Origin: Cupriavidus necator
Lineage (GTDB): Bacteria; Pseudomonadota; Gammaproteobacteria; Burkholderiales; Burkholderiaceae
Length of the DNA stretch: 64,000 nucleotides
Direction: 5' to 3'
Assembly: GCF_013141915.1 (NCBI RefSeq)
Contig: NZ_SROX01000016.1
Span: 77,839 to 141,838, forward strand
Part shown: positions 37,320-45,669 of the stretch, one piece after another
How positions within the stretch are numbered: position 1 is the stretch's first letter
Layout: every line of letters starts with the position of its first letter
The notes under the pieces: generated by a model
Told to the model about the DNA's origin: nothing
Database searches by the model: none
The model's input: only the letters and a program-made list of their open reading frames with translations
Translations under genes and position numbers: made by a program

Positions 37320-37799
37320 TCATCGCCATCCCAAAAGCCGACCGGTAGGATGCCGCGCATAGCCAACCGCGAACGTGATACGACCGAGCAGATACAAGCT
37401 CACCAGAATCGGCATCAGCCTAAGTTCGGCGCCATACAGCACTGTCGCAAGAATCAAATGCGCGCCTACCGCCAGTACGGTCTGTTCGAGCGAGTTCTGT
37501 AGCACCGCCACGCGCAGCTCAATAGCGGGACTAGGACGCGAAAACGCCGAGCCCTGGATATCGGCTTGCGATAAAAAGCGTCCCTTGCTTACGGCTCTCA
37601 CGCAATCTGCTAACCATAGGAAAACAGGGAGATCGGCCTTGAGCGCAAACGCGACACGGTCGCCAATACCAAGCTGTCCATCGAGGCCGAACAGAGCGGG
37701 GGGAAGCCAGATATAACCCGCGCCAAGAACTACCGCGCAAACTAAGCAGGCAAGCATCGAATCGCGTACGATGCGACGTTGTTGCAGACTCCATGGCAT
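37320..37799 (-). CDS. MAPEG-family membrane protein
   Basis: The 159-residue protein has four predicted helices and MAPEG features: ALKADLPVFLWLADCVRAV, RVAVLQNSLEQTVLAVGAHL with the conserved RxxxNxxE-type element, and RITFAVGYARHPTGR. MAPEG members are glutathione-dependent or leukotriene-type enzymes in eukaryotes; bacterial roles are mostly unknown. It lies 46 bp after the PAP2 gene on the same strand, so both are probably driven by the MerR-type promoter at 38695-38725. Confidence 0.85.
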   Translation of the reverse strand: MPWSLQQRRIVRDSMLACLVCAVVLGAGYIWLPPALFGLDGQLGIGDRVAFALKADLPVFLWLADCVRAVSKGRFLSQADIQGSAFSRPSPAIELRVAVLQNSLEQTVLAVGAHLILATVLYGAELRLMPILVSLYLLGRITFAVGYARHPTGRLLGWR

Positions 37800-37845
37800 G
37801 GTTGCACTCCTCGCCTGTTACCCCGGCACGACGATCCTTGGTACG

Positions 37846-38418
37846 TTAAGCAGCCCCCTTCAATAACCGGCTCGAAAGAGCCAAACTGCCGAGCGCTACT
37901 AACCAGCCCGCCAAGACGTCCGCCGGGAAGTGCATCCCTGTGGCCAAACGTGACCAGCCGACTAGCGCGACATAGGTAAGTAGAGCCGGTCGCCAGTGGG
38001 CGCGGACCATTGGCCATAACCCACCAGCAACCAGAGCGGCGTACGTGGAATGTCCACTCGGAAGACTGTAGTGCGTCTCAATTGAACCGATTGAATGCCA
38101 CAGGTGACCGAACACGGCAGCCGGCCGCGGGAAATCGAAGAGAAACTTTGATGCTCCAACTACAGCAAATGCCATACCGAATGCGACTACAAATCGTGCC
38201 AAGTGAGCCTGTAGCTCCAACGAACGATCTACATCCGAGGTTGTTCTTGACCAGACCCAAAAGCCTCCCATGACAACAGGCGCGGTCCAATAGTTGCCCA
38301 ATAGGTAGCTAAACAGCTTGGCCAAAGGCAAGAACATTGCCGGCGTGCCTTCATTGACCAGTAGGAAGATCTCTCGATTCCAGCCGCTCCAGTCGTAGAG
38401 AACAAGTGCCCAACTCAT
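37846..38418 (-). CDS. PAP2-superfamily phosphatase (PbrB-like)
   Basis: The 190-residue membrane protein carries the PAP2 motifs KFLFDFPRPAA (motif 1), SLPSGHSTYAA (motif 2) and SRLATGMHFPADVLAG (motif 3). The ATG at 38418 fits the family start; an in-frame ATG at 38445 is possible. In lead-resistance operons, PbrB of this superfamily releases phosphate from undecaprenyl pyrophosphate to precipitate exported Pb. Here the gene is separated from pbrA and pbrC and paired with a MAPEG gene, so the link to Pb rests on the shared type of promoter. Confidence 0.85.
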   Translation of the reverse strand: MSWALVLYDWSGWNREIFLLVNEGTPAMFLPLAKLFSYLLGNYWTAPVVMGGFWVWSRTTSDVDRSLELQAHLARFVVAFGMAFAVVGASKFLFDFPRPAAVFGHLWHSIGSIETHYSLPSGHSTYAALVAGGLWPMVRAHWRPALLTYVALVGWSRLATGMHFPADVLAGWLVALGSLALSSRLLKGAA

Positions 38419-38694
38419 CGGATCACCATCCTCCGCCCCTCGCATCCCACCATACGGTAAGGACTCGCGATATGGGGGCGTTGGGTTCTATTGTTCGCAA
38501 TCGTGCGAACGCCTGAAAGCCGAGGCGGAGGGTCGCCCGAAGTTGTGCGCACCTCACGTAAGCGCATTGCACCCTCCCGCATCTTGCACGCGGCTGCACT
38601 TGGCTCGACCCCATACGAGCAATCCGCCGGAAGTCCCCATCGGTTTGTGTTGCGCTGACTCAAAGTAGGTCGCCAGTATTGACTAACGTTGTTA

Positions 38695-38725
38695 TTTCTA
38701 CGCCCTCTAGCGGCTATAGAGTCAA
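38695..38725 (-). promoter_or_regulatory. MerR-family promoter-operator for the PAP2-MAPEG pair
   Basis: On the minus strand TTGACT (38725-38720) is followed by CTATAGCCGCTAGAGGGCGT, a strong match to the layout at 30074 and 30806. It points toward the PAP2 gene about 280 bp away; the leader between them holds no recognisable gene. Confidence 0.65.
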
Positions 38726-38773
38726 GCGCGATTCCCCATACTTCCATCACCAAGATGGGTCGCTCGCGCAAAC

Positions 38774-38796
38774 GATATGAATTACAATCATTCGCA
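38774..38796 (+). promoter_or_regulatory. Candidate Fur box upstream of the FTR1 gene
   Basis: The minus strand reads GCGAATGATTGTAATTCAT, which agrees with the 19-bp Fur consensus at about 11 positions by eye. It lies 40-60 bp before the start of an iron-uptake gene, the expected place for iron repression. Confidence 0.4.
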
Positions 38797-38835
38797 TTTG
38801 TCCGCGAAAACTGCCGCCCGCCCGGCGTGTTCCTC

Positions 38836-40761
38836 ATGCAAGCCCTGCGCATCCTCTCCCTCGTTCTAGTCTCCTTGGCGCTATCCGTCTCGACGGCTTT
38901 GGCCGAGCCTCTATCCACGCAAGACAAGGCCAAGCAAGTCTGGCAATTGCTGGACTACCTTGCCGTTGACTATGGCGGTTCAGTCAACGATGGCCGCATC
39001 ACCAATGAGGCTGAATATGCCGAGATGCAAGAGTTCGCGCAGACGGTCGCGCGACAGCTAGGCGAATTGCCGCCAGGACCCGCCTCCGAACAACTAGGCA
39101 AGGAAGCTGGCGCATTGCGTTTGTCCATCGCAGCGAAGGCCTCGCCAGAAACTGTCGCCGAACTGGCTCGGAAGTTGGCCAGCGGCGTCCTCACAGCCTA
39201 TCCGGTTCCTATGGCACCAAGCAAGGCGCCTGATTTGCAGAACGGGGCGAAGCTCTATCAAAGCCATTGTGCGTCCTGCCACGGCGTATCCGGTAACGCG
39301 GACGGCCCCCTCGCAGCGAAACTCAACCCGCCCCCGATTGCGCTGGCCGACCACGCGCGCGCGCAGGAACGCAGCGTCTTTGCCTTGCAACAGATCATCA
39401 CGCGCGGCGTGGAGGGAACATCGATGCCGGGCTTTGCCCATCTCTCCGAAGACGACCGATGGGCTCTGGCCTATTTTGCTTCGACGCTGTCTTATTCAGA
39501 TACTGACCGCCAGGCGGGCGCCAAGCTTTGGACTGCTGAACCGGGGCTGCGCGCGGCGGTTCCCACGCTCGACAAGCTTAGCCAGACCTCGGAGGCGGCA
39601 CTTGCTAAATTCGTGGGTGCACAGACCTCTCGTGATGGTCTTGCATACCTGCGAAGCTCACCGGACGTACTGGCCGCATCGACCACCGATAGTCTCTCAA
39701 TCGCCAAGGAAAAGCTGAAGGAAAGTGTCACTGCGCTTGACAAGGGAGACACGCGGGCCGCATCGCAACTGGCTTTGTCCGCATATCTTGATGGGTTCGA
39801 ACCAGTTGAGCCTGCGTTGGCTGCCAAGAACCAGGCTCTCTTCCTGGACATCGAGAAGACGATGGGACTCTATCGAAATGCCGTCGCGAATGGCCAGGCA
39901 GAGCGCGCGCATGACATCGCAGCGCAACTGCAGTCAAGGCTGGACGAGGCGCAGGAAGCGCTCGCAGGCGCCAATGACGCATTCTCGACCTTCCTTGGCG
40001 CCTTTACGATCCTGCTTCGTGAAGGGCTTGAAGCGCTGTTGGTAGTCGTAGCCATGCTGGCGTTCCTCAAGAAGGCCAATCGCACTGACGTCCTTCCCTA
40101 CGTTCACGCGGGTTGGGTCACTGCGCTGGGAGCCGGTGGATTGACGTGGGCGGTAGCTACCTACGTCGTTGATCTGAGCGGCGCTAGTCGCGAAATGACC
40201 GAAGGCTTCTCCGCGGTCTTCGCGGCGGTCGTCCTACTCGGCGTCGGCATGTGGATGCACCAGAAGAGTCTGGCGGGACGCTGGCAATCGTACGTGAAGG
40301 AAAAGCTGTCGTCGGCATTGAACAGGAAATCGGCGTTTATGCTCTTCCTGCTATCGTTCGTCACGGTCTACCGGGAAGTATTTGAGACCGTGCTCTTCTA
40401 CGCGGCCCTGTGGTCCGATGGCAACGGTGCCTACATGCTCGCGGGACTCGGTTGCGGTATTGCTGTGCTGGCAGTGATTGCGTTTCTGCTCCTGCGATCG
40501 ACGGCGCGTTTGCCGATTCGACAATTTTTCGCGTTCAGCTCCGCCTTGGTTGGCGTGCTTGCCGTGGTCCTGATTGGCAAGGGCGTGGCGGCACTGCAGA
40601 AAGTTGGCCTGTTGCAAGTGACGCCGCTCTCTATGCCGCGTATCGATGTCTTGGGCGTTTACCCCTCTGTGCAAACCATTGCCGCGCAAGTGGCTATTCT
40701 CCTCATCATCGTTGCCAGCGTGACCTATAACTTGCGATCGCAACGTACCGCGAGGGTGTGA
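38836..40761 (+). CDS. FTR1-family iron permease fused to a cytochrome c domain (intact)
   Basis: The protein has 641 residues from the ATG that opens the signal peptide (MQALRILSLVLVSLALSVST, cleaved after ALA). A helical periplasmic region precedes a haem c motif (CASCHG, about residue 150). A linker and seven-helix FTR1 permease follow, with REGLEALLVVVAMLAF and REVFETVLFYAALW carrying the RExxE motifs. It likely imports iron with redox chemistry by the attached cytochrome. It is a paralogue of the truncated copy at 19825-21585. A possible Fur box lies upstream, so its control probably differs from the metal-export genes. Confidence 0.9.
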   Translation: MQALRILSLVLVSLALSVSTALAEPLSTQDKAKQVWQLLDYLAVDYGGSVNDGRITNEAEYAEMQEFAQTVARQLGELPPGPASEQLGKEAGALRLSIAAKASPETVAELARKLASGVLTAYPVPMAPSKAPDLQNGAKLYQSHCASCHGVSGNADGPLAAKLNPPPIALADHARAQERSVFALQQIITRGVEGTSMPGFAHLSEDDRWALAYFASTLSYSDTDRQAGAKLWTAEPGLRAAVPTLDKLSQTSEAALAKFVGAQTSRDGLAYLRSSPDVLAASTTDSLSIAKEKLKESVTALDKGDTRAASQLALSAYLDGFEPVEPALAAKNQALFLDIEKTMGLYRNAVANGQAERAHDIAAQLQSRLDEAQEALAGANDAFSTFLGAFTILLREGLEALLVVVAMLAFLKKANRTDVLPYVHAGWVTALGAGGLTWAVATYVVDLSGASREMTEGFSAVFAAVVLLGVGMWMHQKSLAGRWQSYVKEKLSSALNRKSAFMLFLLSFVTVYREVFETVLFYAALWSDGNGAYMLAGLGCGIAVLAVIAFLLLRSTARLPIRQFFAFSSALVGVLAVVLIGKGVAALQKVGLLQVTPLSMPRIDVLGVYPSVQTIAAQVAILLIIVASVTYNLRSQRTARV

Positions 40762-40851
40762 GCCCCTGTCAGGCGCGAAGCTTTGTTCGTCGACCATTTC
40801 AAAGTCAGCGATTTGGCCCAAATGTGGCGGACTTTTTGCGACTACCTTCCA

Positions 40852-41120
40852 TTCGCGGCAGGATCGATGGACGGCATGGACATGTAGGGCTGCCAAGGAT
40901 GTCACGCAACTGTCGTGCTGTGCGGGCTGAGAAAAAGCCAACCTTCTGGAACTCGGCGATCGCCAAGCTGGCCAATTGGAATGCCGCCCTCGACCTGTTC
41001 CGCGAGGACTACCGGGTGCCGCTGGTGCCCTCGGAGTCTGCGGCCTGCCTGGCGGTGTCAATCGAGCTGACCGCCCCAGCTTTGCTGTTGCTGGGACTGG
41101 CGACCCGCGCCGTGGCGATG
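40852..41120 (+). pseudogene. Remnants of a cusF-like signal region and a DoxX-family gene
   Basis: At 40852-40884 the DNA nearly matches cusF 28397-28429 (encoding AAGSMDGMDM) and then hits a stop. From 40944 a frame reads FWNSAIAKLANWNAALDLFR, VPLVPSESAACLAVSIELTA and PALLLLGLATRAVAM, the first half of a DoxX-family membrane protein. It ends where the recombinase module begins. Both are broken and suggest that an earlier cusF-doxX arrangement was cut by the transposon end module. Confidence 0.7.
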
Positions 41121-41143
41121 CGACAAGGCAACGCGCGCTGTCG

Positions 41144-42649
41144 CTACGGCCCATCATCCGCAAACGTGGCATCGACAAAGGCCCGCAACTGCGTCAGGTC
41201 GGTCCTGGCATAGGCCGCCGTGGTCTGCACCGAGGCGTGGCCGAGCAGCGCCTGGGCGGCCGGCAGCGGCACCTGGTGGTCGACCACCAGTGTGCGCGCA
41301 TAGGCATGGCGCAGCCAGTGCGGGGAGGCCGCGCGCAGTAAGAGCGCCTGCGCCGGCTCGCGCGCCTGCAGACCATCGGCCACGGCCGCAAAGATCGCCT
41401 TGACCTCCCGGTACAGGCCTGCCGACTGTAGCGCTTCGCCCTTGTTGCCGTGGATTACAGGCAGCGCCTCGTGCGCCGGCGGCTCGGACGGCAGGCCGCG
41501 TGCTTGTCGGTAGGCGCGCAATACCGTCACGCACGGCACCGGCAGCGGAATGGCCCGTGCCTTGCGCCCCTTGCCGCAGACATAGAGCGTCCACCGCCCG
41601 GGCGCCTCGGCCTCCAGGCGGGGCAGTGCGATCTCTGTCGACCAGGCCAGTTCCGCCAGGCGCACGCCGGCGTAACGATACAGCGCCCAAATCGCGCGCC
41701 GCCGCTGCGCCGCCAGCGTGTTGGTCGTGTTGGCGGCGGCAAACTCCGGCGCCTCAAGCCAGGCATCGCACGCGGCCAGCAGCGCTGGCGGGATCAGCCG
41801 CGTCGGCGCGAAGCCGGCCCGGGTGCGGCTGCCGGCGGACAGGCCCGCGGCCGGATTGGCATGCAAGTAGCCGGTGTCGTACCAGTAGCCGTAGAGGCTT
41901 GCCACCACCGCCAGCGCGCGCGTGCGGGTCGCTTCTGACAAGGGCGGCGCGGCGTCCTCCCTGCCGGTCTCCCCGTGCTGCAGCGCGTGCCGGTAGCCGA
42001 GCAACCGCTGGCGCGTGAGGTCCGAGAGCGGCCCAAGCTCGTGCGCGCCGCACCAGCGCATCAGGCGGCGCAGTTCGGCGCCATAGGCGCGCAACGTGTG
42101 GGGCGAGCGCCCGGTTCGGTCGCGCAGGAAGAGCGCCAGCGCCTGTGCATCGTCGGCGGCGCCGAGCGTGTTGGCCGCCGCGTGCGGCTGGGCGAAGCGG
42201 CCGGCGCGCGTGAGCCACGCGTGGTCAGCAGGGCCGTAAGCGGCCAGCCACGGGTTCGCCGCGACAGCTCCCCTCGCTTCCGCGGCGGTCGGCACCGTTG
42301 CTTCGCTCGCTAAGGCGGCGGTGGACCGGATGCGGCGCCGGTGCGTGTGCAGCAGCCGCGCGAGGACCGTCTCCGGGCGGGGCGCCAGATCCGCCGTCAC
42401 CGTGCGCAGGCGCCCGCGCTCCCAGTATTCGACTGCCCCATCGTGCGCCAGCAGCAGCTTGAGCACGGTCGGCTGCGCGGCCTTGGCGTCGGCCAGCGAG
42501 CCATAGCGGCGCTTGACGCGCGCCAGCGTCCAGTGCGCGTAGACCGGGTGCCCGAGTGCCTCCGCCAGGTAGGCGAGGGCCGCCGCGACGGTGGCCGGCA
42601 GTGGGCGCGGCGGCACCGCGCCCGTATCGATCCAGTCGGCCGGCTTCAT
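41144..42649 (-). CDS. Tyrosine recombinase (TnpS-like site-specific integrase)
   Basis: The 501-residue protein has a long N-terminal DNA-binding part and a core-binding region (ALALFLRDRTGRSPHTLRAY). The catalytic domain contains Arg in RYAGVRLAELAW, HWLRHAYARTLV and LGHASVQTTAAYAR with the nucleophilic Tyr. Its start overlaps the KfrA-like gene stop by four bases (ATGA). In Tn4651-type transposons a tyrosine recombinase (TnpS) with a coiled-coil partner (TnpT) resolves cointegrates. Position next to the transposon end supports that role, though TnpS/TnpT are usually divergent, unlike here. Confidence 0.85.
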   Translation of the reverse strand: MKPADWIDTGAVPPRPLPATVAAALAYLAEALGHPVYAHWTLARVKRRYGSLADAKAAQPTVLKLLLAHDGAVEYWERGRLRTVTADLAPRPETVLARLLHTHRRRIRSTAALASEATVPTAAEARGAVAANPWLAAYGPADHAWLTRAGRFAQPHAAANTLGAADDAQALALFLRDRTGRSPHTLRAYGAELRRLMRWCGAHELGPLSDLTRQRLLGYRHALQHGETGREDAAPPLSEATRTRALAVVASLYGYWYDTGYLHANPAAGLSAGSRTRAGFAPTRLIPPALLAACDAWLEAPEFAAANTTNTLAAQRRRAIWALYRYAGVRLAELAWSTEIALPRLEAEAPGRWTLYVCGKGRKARAIPLPVPCVTVLRAYRQARGLPSEPPAHEALPVIHGNKGEALQSAGLYREVKAIFAAVADGLQAREPAQALLLRAASPHWLRHAYARTLVVDHQVPLPAAQALLGHASVQTTAAYARTDLTQLRAFVDATFADDGP

Positions 42650-43584
42650 GACTGGGCGGTCCGCTTGGCGGCCGCCTTGCCCGTCGATCTGGGCACGCGC
42701 GTCTTGGCCGCTGGTGGCGCCGCGGCCAGGGTCGCACGCAGCAGCTCGTCGAGCTGGGCGCGCTGGCTGGCGGTGACGGCCTTGAGTGCGCTCGCCTCGC
42801 CCGCGGCGGTCTGGCGCGCGGCCCGCTCGCTGGCCAGGTCGGCGTCGAGTCGTGCGCGCTCGTCTTCCAGCGCGGCGATGCGCCGCTCGGCGAATTTGAG
42901 TTGGGAGGCCAGTTGCGCGCGCTCGGCCCGCACCGCGTCGCGCTGGTGCGCGGTTTCCTGCAGGAGCTGCTTCGACAGCGCCTCGTAGCGCGCCTGGGTG
43001 GTGGCGATCGCCTCGGTGTGGGTGCGCTCGCCCGCCGTGGCGCGCTCCTGGGCGGTCGCCAGCGCCGCCTCGAGCTCGCCCCGGCGTGCGGCTTGCTCAT
43101 CGGCGCGCGCGCACGCCGCCGCCTGGGCGGCGCACGCTACGGCCAGCGCGGTGTCGCGCGCGGCGAGCTGGCCGCGCACCTCGCTCAGTTCGGCCCGCAG
43201 CAGCTCGACCCGCAGTTCGGCCTCGGCGCGGGCGGCCTCGGCGGTGTCGGCTGTGGCTTGCGCCTCGCGCTTCAGGCGCACCACGTCGTCGAGCTGCACC
43301 GCGACCGCGGCCTGCCACAGCGCGCGCATCGCTTCGGCGATCTCGACCGGAATCTCGGGCAGGGCGAGGTCGGCCAGGCCCGAGCGCACCACCTCGGCCT
43401 CGATCGCGTTGAGCGTACGCGACAGCGTTGCAGGGTCACCGCCGCCCAGGCGGTCACGCAGCTTGCGCACCGACACCACGCGGCGAAAGCGTGCGGCCGT
43501 GGGCGGCGCCGCGTCGCCGGCCTCGGTGAGCATGGCCAGCACGGTGGCGCGGATCTGGTCGGGGGTGGCGGCGAGGCGGGGCAT
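42646..43584 (-). CDS. KfrA-like DNA-binding coiled-coil protein (TnpT-like)
   Basis: The 312-residue protein begins with a KfrA-type N-terminal DNA-binding segment (ATPDQIRATVLAMLTEAGDA, VVSVRKLRDRLGGGDPATLS). A long Ala/Glu/Arg-rich coiled coil covers residues 110-290, and a basic tail (KTRVPRSTGKAAAKR) ends the chain. Such proteins bind upstream of their own gene and assist plasmid stability or, as TnpT, recombination. It is translationally coupled to the recombinase downstream. Confidence 0.8.
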   Translation of the reverse strand: MPRLAATPDQIRATVLAMLTEAGDAAPPTAARFRRVVSVRKLRDRLGGGDPATLSRTLNAIEAEVVRSGLADLALPEIPVEIAEAMRALWQAAVAVQLDDVVRLKREAQATADTAEAARAEAELRVELLRAELSEVRGQLAARDTALAVACAAQAAACARADEQAARRGELEAALATAQERATAGERTHTEAIATTQARYEALSKQLLQETAHQRDAVRAERAQLASQLKFAERRIAALEDERARLDADLASERAARQTAAGEASALKAVTASQRAQLDELLRATLAAAPPAAKTRVPRSTGKAAAKRTAQS

Positions 43585-44182
43585 GGCAGTTTCCGGAGGC
43601 GCATTTCAGCCTATCTTACGCACATACCTAACGTTAGAAAAGCCATTTATGTGTTGCTTGGGAAAACCAAAGACGGATAAATCTAGTTATCTTGCGGAAA
43701 CAATGGCTTCCAGCCACAGGGCGCGCTTGGCCGCGCGGCGGGGGCGGTCAACGTTCCAAAACCAAGGGGAAAAGGACCAGTCAGCAAGTGACTGATTTGA
43801 CTAGGGTTTTAGGGTGGGCATCACCCTGGAACCCGCATGGCTGCTACGGGTGGCTACCCCGGTAAATTGCGGCGAAATCAAGGGGACCCCTGATCCAGAC
43901 ATTCGTCTATTCGCTGGCCTGGCCGCATATCCAGTGGGCGGCGATGCTGGTGGTGCGGCTGCGCCCGGGTGCGGGTAACTAGTCGCTGGACGAACTGTAG
44001 GGGGCGAGCACTAACCGTCTCGCGCGGCGGCTTGCGAACCATAGGTCGGCCCGCGGCCGGAAAAATGCTTGACCTTCCCTGCCGTGGGAACGTCCATATT
44101 AACCATGGGGGACAGAAGCCCCTGCGGCGTGGCAGGACCAAGTCGGCAGAGAGCATCGGATTTTCCGCCGGAGGTTAGTCAA
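43585..44182. other. Non-coding region near the transposon right end; candidate recombination site
   Basis: No reliable gene lies in these 600 bp. Upstream of the KfrA-like gene there is a 10-bp palindrome (CTAACGTTAG, 43628-43637) and a 6-bp inverted repeat CAGTCA-N5-TGACTG at 43778-43794. The latter has the shape of a tyrosine-recombinase core. The first may be the KfrA-like operator and the second part of a resolution site; both are guesses from position. Minus-strand frame 43878-44156 has no recognisable content. Confidence 0.4.
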
Positions 44183-44359
44183 ATGGGCGTTCCGGGGCGC
44201 ACGTTGTATGAAGAGGTCTTTGCGGTGTTCGAAAGGGCATGCCAGGAAAGCGATTTCGAGCTGGCCGAGGACCTCCTGCTCGCCCTAGAAGCGATGGATC
44301 GCCGGCAGGAAGCTCATCGGCAACTCGACCGCGCCTACCTGCTGCTAGCCGATCTCTGA
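44183..44359 (+). CDS. Small hypothetical protein next to the transposon right end
   Basis: An excellent ribosome site (CCGGAGG, eight bases before the ATG) starts a 58-codon frame. The product is highly helical and acidic (RTLYEEVFAVFERACQESDF, then LAEDLLLALEAMDRR). It looks like a small two-helix protein. I recall similar short proteins in beta-proteobacteria without known function. It lies 87 bp inside the right end of the element. Confidence 0.65.
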   Translation: MGVPGRTLYEEVFAVFERACQESDFELAEDLLLALEAMDRRQEAHRQLDRAYLLLADL

Positions 44360-44445
44360 GAACGGGAGTCCCCCGACTTTGGTTTCTACCTGCTTGCCAT
44401 CGGCTGGCCAATGCCCCTGGGGACAGCAGTGGTCCTCTTCCATGC

Positions 44446-44483
44446 CTTAGCGTGCAATATTTTCCGTTTTCTGAAGTGACCCC
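44446..44483 (-). repeat. Right 38-bp Tn3-type inverted repeat
   Basis: On the minus strand it starts GGGGTCACTTCAGAAAACGG and ends GCACGCTAAG, matching the left end at 36 of 38 positions in opposite orientation. Confidence 0.85.
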
Positions 44484-44854
44484 TTCTTTACGGAGTCCCG
44501 CGTATACCAGTCGTTCTTCTCGACAACCGGCTCTTTGCGATAGTGCCGCATGACCCGAAGAAAGCACTCGAGAGGCTGTTCTTCTTTCGTAACCATCGGG
44601 CCTAACGTCGTCGGAGACAATTGCACGTTCCGGCTAATTCGAGAAACATCGTCTATTTTGCAGAAAGCGGCCGCTAACCGATCGAGCGGGGGAGTATCCG
44701 AAGGTCTTGCGAGCGCCGAGGCAATTTCTTCCATGTGCGCCGGGCTGCAAGGAAACTCATGTCGATCGGACAGTGCGCTCACTTTGGCTTGCAGAGCCGG
44801 GTTCGTGCCCTCGTGAAGGTACGCAAACAGGTTGTAATCCAGGTAAATTCTCAT
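44447..44854 (-). pseudogene. PIN-like protein gene cut at its 3' end by the transposon
   Basis: The frame starts MRIYLDYNLFAYLHEG, which resembles the first strand and acidic residue of PIN-domain nucleases. It runs for 124 native codons to DWYTRDSVKK. The last residues (GSLQKTENIAR) and the stop codon are encoded by the 38-bp transposon end. The natural C-terminus is therefore missing. PIN assignment is tentative because only the N-terminal motif is clear; no antitoxin gene is seen next to it. Confidence 0.6.
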
Positions 44855-44961
44855 GCGATGGAGTTTGCGTATTGTTAAGCGCGCTCATACGTTTGGGAAA
44901 TGCTGGCCGAACCTGAAGTTGGCGCATTCGCGCTGCACGTGGCTTGGGAGCAGTGGGAGTC

Positions 44962-45420
44962 TTACTTCTTCGACATTTGAAGGATTCTGAGCACGATGAG
45001 TGCGAAGGCAGTCGCGACGATGGCCGTCACCGCATGGCCCATGCCGGCGGCCACGCCGATCGCGGCAGCAATCCAGATGCTCGCGGCAGTTGTGAGCCCC
45101 CTGACGTGTGTCTCATTGTCCGGCTTCAGGATCGCCCCTGCACAAAGGAATCCGATGCCTGACGTGAGACCCTGAAGCACGCGGCTCATGTCGGCAAGCT
45201 GCACGCCCGCCTGGAGGGGAACCACGACAAAAACGCATGCCCCCAGCGCGACGAGCATGTGAGTGCGCACGCCTGCGGATTTTCCCGAGCTCTCCCGCTC
45301 GTACCCCAGCAAGCCCCCCAAAACGATAGAGACGGTCATTCGAACGACGGCACGTACTGCCTCGGCAGCATTAGCGAGATCGGAGAATTCCGAGCTCAAT
45401 GTGCGGATGATGTCGTTCAT
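44962..45420 (-). CDS. MgtC/SapB-family inner-membrane protein
   Basis: The 152-residue protein has about five helices with the MgtC signature: LGGLLGYERESSGKSAGVRT near residue 35, HMLVALGACVFVVVPL, and GIGFLCAGAILKPDNETHVR, GLTTAASIWIAAAIGVA. MgtC proteins are linked to growth at low magnesium and inhibition of ATP synthase in pathogens; the role in metal loci is unknown. It is divergent from czcN and shares the promoter region with the CzcR-type box at 45534-45549. Confidence 0.9.
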   Translation of the reverse strand: MNDIIRTLSSEFSDLANAAEAVRAVVRMTVSIVLGGLLGYERESSGKSAGVRTHMLVALGACVFVVVPLQAGVQLADMSRVLQGLTSGIGFLCAGAILKPDNETHVRGLTTAASIWIAAAIGVAAGMGHAVTAIVATAFALIVLRILQMSKK

Positions 45421-45483
45421 TGCGGAGCGTCTCTGGGTGTGTCCTGAAAATGGCCAAGACAGTCTATGTCGCAGAAGATGACT

Positions 45484-45493
45484 GTCAGATTGC
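45484..45493 (+). promoter_or_regulatory. Shared GTCAGATTGC element upstream of czcN
   Basis: GATGACTGTCAGATTGC ends at 45493 and recurs with one change (GATGACGGTCAGATTGC) at 58613-58629 before flgB and, in shorter form (CTCAGATTGC), at 59625-59634 before czcP. The function is unknown; it may be a second binding motif or part of a promoter. Confidence 0.4.
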
Positions 45494-45533
45494 CGAGCTA
45501 TGACACAACCGGATTCGCTGGCCCGGGGGCAAG

Positions 45534-45549
45534 ATTAACAACGTATTAC
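45534..45549 (+). promoter_or_regulatory. Candidate CzcR box, ATTAA-N6-ATTAC
   Basis: A direct repeat with 11-bp period in the mgtC-czcN divergent region, of the same form as the cop boxes and the sites at 46532, 57386 and 59641. Confidence 0.5.
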
Positions 45550-45669
45550 ATTTCGGCAATAAAGCCTGACAACGGAAGGGCAACCTTAGAATGCCGGCCA
45601 TTAGTGCTCGTTTTCGCGCCAGTGTGTCCACTCGAAGTGCGCGACATTCTCCTCCAGCCCCCGAACCGC

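Larger units (their letters stand above)
21586..44483. mobile_element. 22.9-kb segment bounded by Tn3-family 38-bp inverted ends
   Basis: Opposed 38-bp ends at 21586-21623 and 44446-44483 agree at 36 of 38 positions. Both start GGGGTC and end GCACGCTAAG, the form of Tn3-family termini. Each end cuts a gene: the FTR1 homologue on the left and a PIN-like gene on the right. The 5-bp flanks (TCGTT and TTCTT) do not match. No tnpA is present. A tyrosine recombinase and a KfrA-like coiled-coil gene near the right end resemble the TnpS/TnpT resolution pair of the Tn4651 subgroup. The cargo is cus and pbr metal resistance plus an FTR1 system. Confidence 0.75.

Noticed and set aside
43878..44156. 92-codon minus-strand frame near the transposon right end
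   Set aside because: No start signal or family; overlaps the upstream region of the small gene at 44183.
21581..44488. Simple insertion of a complete Tn3 transposon with 5-bp target duplication
   Set aside because: The flanks TCGTT and TTCTT do not match, the disrupted genes differ and there is no tnpA.
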